A DNA stretch of 13,527 nucleotides from Actinomycetota bacterium (GTDB taxonomy: Bacteria; Cyanobacteriota; Vampirovibrionia; Obscuribacterales; Obscuribacteraceae). Positions 1 to 5,774 of this stretch are shown here, in pieces (the first letter of the stretch is position 1; every line of letters begins with the position of its first letter). Made by a program: the position numbers and the translations under genes. The stretch is from assembly GCA_903970355.1 (NCBI GenBank), contig CAJCIF010000351.1, positions 1-13,527 on the forward strand, written 5' to 3'. The notes below the pieces were generated by a model. That model ran no database searches. It was not told the origin of the DNA and worked only from the letters and a program-made list of their open reading frames with translations.

Positions 1-708
1 ATCGATAAGGAAAATGAGAGGACCAGAAAGATTCTTGAGGAGGGTCGTGCGCTCAGGAGAGCCGGAAAGATTCCTCCTGTGGATATGAAATTGGGTGGGA
101 GTTTCGAATTCGCGAAAGCAAGGATGATGGAAATAAAAGGGGTTCTAACCCCGGAGCAATATACGGCTTATCTGAATTTGGAAAACACTATGAAGCATGA
201 GCAGGAACAGGCCCTCCTGAGAATGCGGAATCCGAAAGTGCTAACGAGAACAGAGGTATTTGCCTCCACGCAGATACCCAATAAGTCGAAGCAAGCTCTC
301 AAGGAAATTTATAAAACGCACGACTCAAAACTAGATGCTCTCAATAAACAATTCGATCTGTTGCGTGCACAGGAGTGGAAGGAAATTCGGGCAGTGTTAA
401 CGAAAGAGCAGCTTTCAAATCTGTCTGACCTGGGGAGCGGGCCACCATGGATATATTGGTACTCCCGACGTGACGAGACGGCGCGCGAAACTATAGGTTT
501 TAGACCTTATGATGAAAAGTCAAATGCGAAGAAGATAAATCCAGTAATCTCTGATCTTAGCGATCAGCAGCTCGTTACTCTCCGGGCGATCATCAAGCAA
601 TTCCGTGCTAAGTTTGACGATTTGAATTCAAAAAGGGAAATCGTTTATCAAGAAGACTTGAATATAGTTCGGCCGTTCATCCAGGATATTGAGCGAATCA
701 AGAAGTAA
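1..708 (+). CDS. Spy/CpxP-like LTxxQ-motif helical protein, 5'-truncated
   Basis: The frame is open from base 1 and keeps the same charged, helical character before the first ATG at 79. That ATG has no Shine-Dalgarno, so the gene very probably starts left of the window; 235 residues are visible. The protein is rich in Lys/Glu/Gln/Leu and almost entirely predicted helix. It has two clear LTxxQ-type motifs, VLTPEQ (visible residues about 48-53) and VLTKEQ (about 132-137), and a degenerate one, LSDQQ (about 186-190). These are the hallmark of the Spy/CpxP/ZraP periplasmic stress proteins. The segments around residues 98-136 and 193-231 look like an internal repeat (L..I....K.D.LN pattern). Any signal peptide would lie upstream and cannot be seen. 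Role inferred: periplasmic chaperone or metal/stress-binding protein; substrate unknown. The gene converges on the Tad-like operon with only 14 bases between stop codons. Confidence 0.72.
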   Translation: MDKENERTRKILEEGRALRRAGKIPPVDMKLGGSFEFAKARMMEIKGVLTPEQYTAYLNLENTMKHEQEQALLRMRNPKVLTRTEVFASTQIPNKSKQALKEIYKTHDSKLDALNKQFDLLRAQEWKEIRAVLTKEQLSNLSDLGSGPPWIYWYSRRDETARETIGFRPYDEKSNAKKINPVISDLSDQQLVTLRAIIKQFRAKFDDLNSKREIVYQEDLNIVRPFIQDIERIKK

Positions 709-722
709 AAATTTCTAGACTT

Positions 723-1163
723 TTACGGTGTTTTGACGATTGGAAATGTGTAGGTCTGGCTGAAGACGAGTTGTTGATCGTGGGCCATGAAAGCTGCATC
801 CGAAAAGAATGATAAGGGTTTGAAAGGAACAGTGGCAGAGAGTGTCGTAGTCACCTGCACTATTGGTGATGTTTGCGTGTCACTGTAGGTGTTGTAGACA
901 AGGTTTGCAAGAATAGGTGAACCGAGGAAATTTGCTTTGGATGCGTGCGCCTTCAGTATTGCGGTAGCGAGCTTAGTGCTGGTCGCGACATCTTGCCCCT
1001 GAGCGGCTGCTCTGGCAGCGTCACGGCAAGCGCGATCGTTGACACTTATGCCTAACAATAAAAGTGCGGCATAGCAGGAGAGTGCACTGAACACTGCAAG
1101 AAAGAGGGAACCAATTGCTACCTCTGCCAATAAACTGCCTTGTTTCCTTCTTCTTAATACCAT
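723..1163 (-). CDS. TadE-like pseudopilin (distal gene of Tad-like operon)
   Basis: This 146-residue protein has a short basic leader (MVLRRRKQG) followed by a hydrophobic helix of about 25 residues. Gly9 then Ser10...Glu14 gives the prepilin G|xxxxE spacing, with Glu at +5 after the predicted cleavage. After the helix come an alanine-rich stretch (RDAARAAAQG) and a beta-rich C-terminal domain, the layout of TadE-family minor pseudopilins of the Tad/Flp system. The start is supported by GGAG nine bases upstream of the ATG. It lies 15 bases after the stop of the vWA gene, so it is the last gene of a five-gene minus-strand operon. Family-level role: assembly or stability factor for a Tad-type pilus at the inner membrane. 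Sequence divergence makes the exact TadE/TadF label uncertain. No terminator beyond a weak AT-rich hairpin follows. Confidence 0.7.
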   Translation of the reverse strand: MVLRRRKQGSLLAEVAIGSLFLAVFSALSCYAALLLLGISVNDRACRDAARAAAQGQDVATSTKLATAILKAHASKANFLGSPILANLVYNTYSDTQTSPIVQVTTTLSATVPFKPLSFFSDAAFMAHDQQLVFSQTYTFPIVKTP

Positions 1164-1178
1164 TGGAATAAACTCCGA

Positions 1179-3050
1179 TTAATCGGTCAGTGCCTCACCG
1201 CTGGCTACTAGCTGCACAAGATGCCTGGCAATTTTTTCAAATGCTGCCCGCAAATTTGAATTGTCTGTAACCAAATTGAATGTGCCACCATGCCCGGCAA
1301 TGGCCGCGATGCCACCGGTGCTTGGATCGGAATTCGTGTCATTTAGAATAGCTGTTTCACCAGGAACTATAGCGGAATTTTGGGCTAAGCCGATTGTGTA
1401 GACAGGTATTCCGGCGGCACTAGCTTCCTGGGCCGCTTTGCGAGCATTGGTATCAGGATCACTGTCCAATGGACCTGGATAAGACGGTGTGGCAGTTGGC
1501 TCACCATCCGTAAAAAGAACGATCGCTTTGTAGCTGCCTGTGCGCGTGTAGGATGAGGACGAAAGTATTTTCACAGCGCCATCTATTGCTGCACCAATGT
1601 TAGTACCACCCATTGCCACACATGAATTGATCGCTTGATTAACGGAAGTGTAATTTGATTGATTTTTGTCAGTTTGGATATACGGCATTGGAAAGTTTTG
1701 CGCTACGCCATAGCCTGCATAGCTTGATGGCGCATAGCCGTTGTTAGTGTCTATGGTGTAGAACCCACTTACCGTCTGTGTTGTGGTACTGCCAATGCCG
1801 TCGGCAAATGCCTCGAAACCGAAATGGGCATTGGTGTTTGTATTGATAATGTCCGTAAATGTAAGTGCAGCACTTTTGGCGGAATTGATGGGCTGCAATA
1901 ATTGTTGAGCCGCCTGCAAATATGCTTGTTGGTAGCCGCTTCGAGGCGAGACACTGGTTATTCCAGTTGAGGCTTTGCTGGAATTGAAGACGCTCGTATT
2001 TTCAAGATTGCCGCGCGCCGCTTCAACCAGAACGGCGTAGTTCGGGAAGGAATAGCCGCTCACGGTACAACCACCGAAAGACGGGTTCCCGTCCAGGTTT
2101 ACTACCAAATCTGTAAATTCGCCGTAGTGAAAAGTGGCATTGTAGTCGACGGCGGTGCCCCCGCCCGGAGTGTAGTTGCCGGGTGGCTGCCCGACATCCG
2201 GATAACCATGCAACGAGCGCATGCCCGGTGTGCCAAGATAAGCACCGAGAAACTCAGAAAAATAAGCGCCGCCATTGGAGTAAGCGTTTTCAAGGCATTG
2301 CGGAGCAACCGCATTAACCGACGTTCCGGTTGGAGGCGGTTGCACAACATCATATATGGTGCCGGCCGGCACCGTGCAAGTGCCTCCGGGCAGTTCGTAT
2401 ATCAATTTGTTGGTAGTTCTGTCCCACTGGCGTTCCACAAGAGTAATTGGTGTTTGATCGTCAATTGAGCCCGATACATCCATGCACAGAACCAGGTCCA
2501 ACACCGGCACGGCACCTTCCGCCTGGGCGGAAATGTTGAACTCCCTCATGTTCAGAACAAGTGAGGTGTAATTTTTGAAAGCTAAACTGCAACCCAAAGT
2601 TGAATGAGTACGAACGATTTTTGCATTCGGATTCGAAATGGGCAACACGGCAAGAGTGTTCGGATCGAGAAACTCGAAATAGACTGAGGCGTCGCCTTCA
2701 CTGAGAGGAGAAGAAGGTGGACCGGTTTCGAGTGCGGTATTGGTGAGAGCTACGCCCAGAACTACGTTTTGTTTGAACACCTTCACAGCCGCTGCTTCTG
2801 AATTCTGATGAGCAGTGGTTGGGTCTGTATTGTCTTGCGAGGCTAGCGTTGCTACGGCCGTCAACGCTGCTGCATCTGTAGCATTTTTAAGCTGCTGTTG
2901 CGCAAGTATCAGCCTCACTGTTTCGAAGGTGAGAACGAAAAGTGCAGGAAGCAAAACGAAGGCGAGTAGGCTAATAAGCACGGTCATTGCCTGACCTAGA
3001 TTTGATCGCTTGCTAAGGCGTTGGCTATGGCTTCTCAACACGTCATTCAC
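1179..3050 (-). CDS. TadG-like membrane protein with an enlarged von Willebrand factor A domain
   Basis: The protein has 623 residues. The N-terminus is typical of TadG: a basic leader, a TM helix at about 21-48, then the heptad-like stretch ending in ATDAAALTAVATLA (57-70). A vWA domain follows, with MIDAS residues D191-S193-S195 (DVSGS), T483 (GGTNIGAA) and D515 (FTDGEP), so metal binding looks intact. DxSxS and the MIDAS Thr are about 288 residues apart, far more than the roughly 70 usual in vWA domains. The extra segment (about 200-400) is Gly/Pro/Tyr/Asn-rich with cysteines 225, 252 and 328. The start is GTG at 3050, four bases after the upstream TadE stop. A second GTG at 3041 is better spaced (about 6 bases) from an AGGTG and may be the true start. 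Role inferred: surface or periplasmic adhesive component of a Tad-type apparatus. Confidence 0.78.
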   Translation of the reverse strand: MNDVLRSHSQRLSKRSNLGQAMTVLISLLAFVLLPALFVLTFETVRLILAQQQLKNATDAAALTAVATLASQDNTDPTTAHQNSEAAAVKVFKQNVVLGVALTNTALETGPPSSPLSEGDASVYFEFLDPNTLAVLPISNPNAKIVRTHSTLGCSLAFKNYTSLVLNMREFNISAQAEGAVPVLDLVLCMDVSGSIDDQTPITLVERQWDRTTNKLIYELPGGTCTVPAGTIYDVVQPPPTGTSVNAVAPQCLENAYSNGGAYFSEFLGAYLGTPGMRSLHGYPDVGQPPGNYTPGGGTAVDYNATFHYGEFTDLVVNLDGNPSFGGCTVSGYSFPNYAVLVEAARGNLENTSVFNSSKASTGITSVSPRSGYQQAYLQAAQQLLQPINSAKSAALTFTDIINTNTNAHFGFEAFADGIGSTTTQTVSGFYTIDTNNGYAPSSYAGYGVAQNFPMPYIQTDKNQSNYTSVNQAINSCVAMGGTNIGAAIDGAVKILSSSSYTRTGSYKAIVLFTDGEPTATPSYPGPLDSDPDTNARKAAQEASAAGIPVYTIGLAQNSAIVPGETAILNDTNSDPSTGGIAAIAGHGGTFNLVTDNSNLRAAFEKIARHLVQLVASGEALTD

Positions 3051-3054
3051 CTAC

Positions 3055-3591
3055 TTAGAGATTTAGTCCTTGCGGAGCTTCGCAGAATTGCCGATCGGAA
3101 AATGTCAGTGGCATCGGTGCAGTTAATCCAGGAATTCGTCCCAACCAGTTGGTCTGAGAGTAGAAGAGTGGATCGGCCATACCGTTTACAACAACTTGAA
3201 TTTGATAGCCGAAGTTAGTTGGATCGGCTGGAGTTGACAGGCGATTTGCGCTCACTGTTTGCTTTAGATTGTTGATGTCTGTAATGACAATGGCGGTCTG
3301 CACTGAATCAATGTGTATTCCATGAAATCCTGCCGCAGTTTGTACTGCAGAATTTTCAGCAATCGTCATGGCAGGCAATTGACCATTGATGCCTGTTTGG
3401 TATGAAATAGCGCGAGCCGCATTTGCTGTAGCTGTATGTGCTGCATACCAGAGAAATGAACTGCGCAGACATGTGGTAGCTAAATTAAGAAGTGGAAACA
3501 ACATTATGATGAGGACAAACCACAAGGCAACGGGAACTTCCGCTATGAAATAGCCGTTCTTGTTGCGCGGGCTAGTTCTATGCTTTTTCAT
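3055..3591 (-). CDS. TadE-like pseudopilin, translationally coupled to the TPR gene
   Basis: This 178-residue protein begins MKKHRTSPRNKNG and continues YFIAE with Glu at +5 after Gly13, the same prepilin-type G|xxxxE spacing as the distal TadE-like gene. A hydrophobic helix (about 19-40) and an Ala-rich helical stretch (ATANAARA) follow, then a beta-rich C-terminal domain ending near FCEAPQGLNL. The frame is open further upstream to 3765, but that extension lies antisense-free over the TPR gene in another frame and has no pilin character. ATG 3591 overlaps the TPR stop as ATGA, with AAAAGG about nine bases upstream, so I place the start there. Likely an inner-membrane pseudopilin or assembly factor of a Tad-type appendage. 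Its partner is the vWA TadG-like protein that begins four bases after its stop. Confidence 0.72.
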   Translation of the reverse strand: MKKHRTSPRNKNGYFIAEVPVALWFVLIIMLFPLLNLATTCLRSSFLWYAAHTATANAARAISYQTGINGQLPAMTIAENSAVQTAAGFHGIHIDSVQTAIVITDINNLKQTVSANRLSTPADPTNFGYQIQVVVNGMADPLFYSQTNWLGRIPGLTAPMPLTFSDRQFCEAPQGLNL

Positions 3592-4142
3592 CCTTGTGGA
3601 CCTTTTCCCAAAACTCCTGTGCTCTTTGGTTTCGTCGTTGAAAGATCCGGGCCTTCGATGGAGCGCAATAGATTCTGCATCTGCTGTCTTGCAATTGGAT
3701 CTCGCAAAACTGCCAGACTCTGTTGGCACGACGTTTTTGCCTGGGCTTTGTCGTGGCTTGCACAAAGACTTTCTACCAGGCGTTGATAAGCCAGATCATT
3801 TTGTGGCTCTAATTGTGTTGCCTGGACGAAATTTTGAGCGGCAACTTTATATGCACCATTTCGGAAATAGCATTCACCCAAATGACAAAAGTCTTCGCCG
3901 GTTGCTCTTTTGTCTTTGCAGACTGTTTCATAGCGCAAAGCTGATTCGTTATAGCGCTCCGCAATGAAGAGGGTTAATGCTTTTTGCCTTTCCGTAGAGA
4001 TATCCAGTGGTGGCAACATGGTGGCATAAGCCAGTTGGTTACGAGCACCGCTATCACGAGATGCACTTTGTGCTTGGGCTGATTCATTCAGTATGAAACA
4101 ACCCGTGAAACTCAATATAATGCCAACGCCAGCACGAATCAT
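3588..4142 (-). CDS. Secreted TPR-repeat protein of the Tad-like operon
   Basis: The protein has 184 residues. Residues 1-25 form a signal peptide (hydrophobic core GVGIILSFTGCFIL, signal peptidase I-like site AQA|Q near 24). Cys15 sits in the core, but FTGC is a poor lipobox, so a soluble periplasmic protein is favoured over a lipoprotein. Two TPR-like helix pairs are visible at about 53-79 (ALTLFIAERYNESALRYETV) and 83-112 (CHLGECYFRNGAYKVAAQNF, then LEP), with a probable third at 116-145. Tad loci usually carry a TPR lipoprotein (TadD) that helps the outer-membrane secretin, and this may be a functional counterpart; that equivalence is inference. The C-terminus is low-complexity. The gene sits 39 bases after the barrel gene, and its stop overlaps the TadE start in ATGA, implying translational coupling. 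Confidence 0.72.
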   Translation of the reverse strand: MIRAGVGIILSFTGCFILNESAQAQSASRDSGARNQLAYATMLPPLDISTERQKALTLFIAERYNESALRYETVCKDKRATGEDFCHLGECYFRNGAYKVAAQNFVQATQLEPQNDLAYQRLVESLCASHDKAQAKTSCQQSLAVLRDPIARQQMQNLLRSIEGPDLSTTKPKSTGVLGKGPQG

Positions 4143-4181
4143 TTTTTTGTCTCGCTCACTTGTATATGTTCTCTTTGTCTA

Positions 4182-5093
4182 TTACCAGCGGAAATTGACA
4201 CCGAACCAGGCGGTGTTTCCTTCACTATTCTTCCTTTCAAGAGGAATGGTGCCGTTTACAAACAAATCGACATTTCTACTCAAAGGCAAAGATGCGCCGA
4301 GTTGCAGGTAATCTGCGCTTTTGTAGCCCGAAACTTCGGAACGTTGATAACCAACAGATAGTGGAAGATCAAAAACCTTCCTAGTTAGCCCGACTTGACC
4401 GTCCCATTCTGATTTGAATTTGCCGGAGTGAGACCAATCGAAAGAGGCATAGGCGCTTGTGTTTTTATCGAAGTTGTAATACCCGTTTGCGCCTAACACC
4501 ACACCGGCACTGCCATCAAATGGCAATTGGCCTTTGTCGAATGTTTTGCCGGTGGGCACGAATCCACCCGCTTCTAAGTTGAGCGAATAGTCTCTGAGTG
4601 TGCCATCTTCCTTATAAGGAGTAAAAATTGAATGGCCAAGCGTTAAACGAGTTTCGCCGAGGTTGCTGTCGCTGAAGGATAGCGCAGCATTCGCGTAGTC
4701 ATGTTGAGTAAACCAGTCACCGATCGTGAGGTTGTTTACACGATCGCTGTTCCGTGTGAAATCGGTATAAGCACAATCATCACTGCTACCGCCAAGGGTC
4801 AGGGCCGGTAACTGGAATGATGGATTTCCCTGGGAATAGCCCGGCTCAAATACAGGAATATGAAATTGGTGTAGTTCCGCAGGTGGTGCAAAGGGTCTGG
4901 ACGATCCTGATCCAAACGGAGGAGGGTTCACCGGCTCAATCGGCGGTGGATTCACAGGTTCTCCGCCATTCAAATTCGGTGGTCCAACCGGTTCTCCACC
5001 GGCAGTTGCCGGTCTTGCACTGTTATAAAGGTGTTCGGAAGGTGACACGCTTGAGGTTTCTTCTGATCGAATAGGTTGTTCAAAACCGCCCAT
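4182..5093 (-). CDS. Outer-membrane-type beta-barrel protein with proline-rich N-terminus
   Basis: The protein has 303 residues. The N-terminal third is disordered and proline-rich, with three EPV-x-PP repeats at residues 33-58. From about residue 120 to the end there are some ten alternating amphipathic strands (for example ETRLTLGHSIF, DYSLNLEAGGFV, SAGVVLGANGYYN, DYLQLGASLPL, AWFGVNFRW). The protein ends in an aromatic Trp, the usual outer-membrane barrel C-terminal signal. The overall pattern recalls inverse-autotransporter/porin-like barrels, but I cannot name a family. The start is backed by GGAG ten bases before ATG 5093. No signal peptide is visible at this start or in the open extension up to a stop at 5250-5252, which is odd for an exported barrel. 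It is the first gene of the Tad-like operon. Inferred role: outer-membrane pore, anchor or adhesin for that system. Confidence 0.68.
   Translation of the reverse strand: MGGFEQPIRSEETSSVSPSEHLYNSARPATAGGEPVGPPNLNGGEPVNPPPIEPVNPPPFGSGSSRPFAPPAELHQFHIPVFEPGYSQGNPSFQLPALTLGGSSDDCAYTDFTRNSDRVNNLTIGDWFTQHDYANAALSFSDSNLGETRLTLGHSIFTPYKEDGTLRDYSLNLEAGGFVPTGKTFDKGQLPFDGSAGVVLGANGYYNFDKNTSAYASFDWSHSGKFKSEWDGQVGLTRKVFDLPLSVGYQRSEVSGYKSADYLQLGASLPLSRNVDLFVNGTIPLERKNSEGNTAWFGVNFRW
4920..5000 (-). repeat. EPV-proline repeat inside the barrel gene
   Basis: Residues 32-58 of the barrel protein contain three short tandem units, GGEPVGPP, GGEPVNPP and IEPVNPP. They form a probably extended, cell-wall- or periplasm-spanning linker before the barrel. 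The DNA repeats are imperfect. Confidence 0.6.
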
Positions 5094-5249
5094 ATTGGTA
5101 GTTCTCCGGTGCAGGTGGTAAGCAAAAGTTACGCTACCAGCGCGCAGTGACCTTTTTGGGACCTTGAGCAGCGGGAAATACGAAGAACAACTCTCAGACT
5201 GCGCCTGTTCAGCTTGTGTACATACGCGTTTTCGAGTATTTACCGAACG

Positions 5250-5264
5250 CTAGTTGTGAACTAG
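5250..5264. promoter_or_regulatory. Inverted repeat, possible operator
   Basis: CTAGTT-GTG-AACTAG is a perfect 6-bp inverted repeat around 3 bases, about 157 bases upstream of the barrel gene start. Size and symmetry suit a dimeric regulator site. No regulator gene is in the window, so the role is only suggested. Confidence 0.35.
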
Positions 5265-5376
5265 ACTGTGAATGGTATCCCTTTACTAACAGTTGAATAA
5301 GCACTTAATACTAACGAATTCGTGTACATGCATTCGTTTACCGAAGGCGTTTACACACTATTGAGTATTTACGAGT

Positions 5377-5407
5377 TTGATTGGATTCGCTAAATTGAAG
5401 ATATAAG
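5377..5407 (+). promoter_or_regulatory. Candidate sigma70-type promoter for the YIDPGTG trio
   Basis: TTGATT (5377-5382) and TATAAG (5402-5407) resemble -35 and -10 boxes, but the 19-base spacing is long. Initiation would fall near 5414, upstream of the 26-bp inverted repeat, which would then lie in the mRNA leader. Confidence 0.3.
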
Positions 5408-5432
5408 GCATTTCAACCGATTTTTCTTTTCT

Positions 5433-5458
5433 TTCAAAAGCGTTTCAACGCATTTGAA
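5433..5458 (+). promoter_or_regulatory. 26-bp near-perfect inverted repeat before the YIDPGTG gene
   Basis: Arms TTCAAAAGCGTT and AACGCATTTGAA pair at 11 of 12 positions around a central TC. The only mismatch is A opposite A. It lies 44 bases upstream of the ATG at 5503. As DNA it could be an operator; as RNA it would form a hairpin with a four-base loop. No T-run follows, so it is not an intrinsic terminator. A partial copy of its centre, TTTCAAC, occurs at 5411-5417. Confidence 0.5.
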
Positions 5459-5502
5459 GTTGGCTTAGGCGCACCGTATCTCTTAGATAGGGGAATATTT
5501 TC

Positions 5503-5718
5503 ATGAACACTATTTCTATCAACGTCGCTTTCATCGTCGCTTTTTTGACAGTATTGTCCATATTTCCATGCGATGCGAAAGCTTATATCGACCCAGGCAC
5601 AGGCAGTTTAATGCTTCAGTACGTTTCCAGTGGAATTCTTTTAGGTCTGCTTTCTTTAAAGGCAACTGTTTCGCATATTCGCCGAGTCTTTCAAAGTTCC
5701 AATTTTCGCATCGGCTAA
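5503..5718 (+). CDS. Small AYIDPGTGS-motif membrane protein
   Basis: The protein has 71 residues. A signal peptide or TM helix occupies about 5-22, with a possible cleavage after AKA27. The conserved motif AYIDPGTGSLMLQ (27-39) follows at once, then a second hydrophobic helix (about 40-55) and a short basic tail. The YIDPGTG motif is, from memory, a recurrent signature of tiny uncharacterised envelope proteins encoded beside glycan-modification genes; its biochemical function is not known to me. The start is well supported by AGGGGA eight bases before ATG. It is the first gene of a plus-strand trio, 56 bases before the methyltransferase-like gene. The motif may be a periplasmic loop that contacts the neighbouring membrane transferase; this is inference. 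Confidence 0.8.
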   Translation: MNTISINVAFIVAFLTVLSIFPCDAKAYIDPGTGSLMLQYVSSGILLGLLSLKATVSHIRRVFQSSNFRIG

Positions 5719-5774
5719 AGCGTAATCCGGCCTGTATACTAAACTGAATTCCCACCTGTTGTCTTCGAAAAAAT

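Larger units (their letters stand above)
5094..5502. other. 409-bp divergent intergenic control region
   Basis: No convincing gene is seen here. The stretch lies between the start of the minus-strand Tad-like operon and the plus-strand YIDPGTG trio. It holds a perfect 6-bp-arm inverted repeat (5250-5264), a 10-bp palindrome ACGAATTCGT (5314-5323), repeated TTTAC-containing words (GAGTATTTAC at 5234 and 5363; TTTACCGAA at 5239 and 5337; CGTTTAC at 5335 and 5348) and a 26-bp near-palindrome (5433-5458). I could not identify a clear promoter for the minus-strand operon. The region is more AT-rich than the flanking genes. Confidence 0.6.

Noticed and set aside
704..727. AT-rich hairpin GTAAAA...TTTTAC between convergent stops, as a bidirectional terminator
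   Set aside because: The stem is only six weak pairs around a 10-base loop with no GC core; too poor to call.
2127..2468. Plus-strand reading frame of 113 codons inside the vWA gene
   Set aside because: Antisense to a gene with clear vWA and TadG motifs; no ribosome binding site and no family resemblance.
3592..3765. N-terminal extension of the first TadE-like protein
   Set aside because: It overlaps the TPR gene in another frame, lacks pilin features, and ATG 3591 gives a correct prepilin leader and ATGA coupling.
3560..3967. Plus-strand frame of 135 codons over the TPR gene
   Set aside because: Antisense shadow; the minus-strand frame has a signal peptide, TPR pattern and operon overlap.
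5094..5252. Signal peptide for the barrel protein in the upstream open extension
   Set aside because: Translation gives a basic, polar stretch without a hydrophobic core or ATG/GTG/TTG start.
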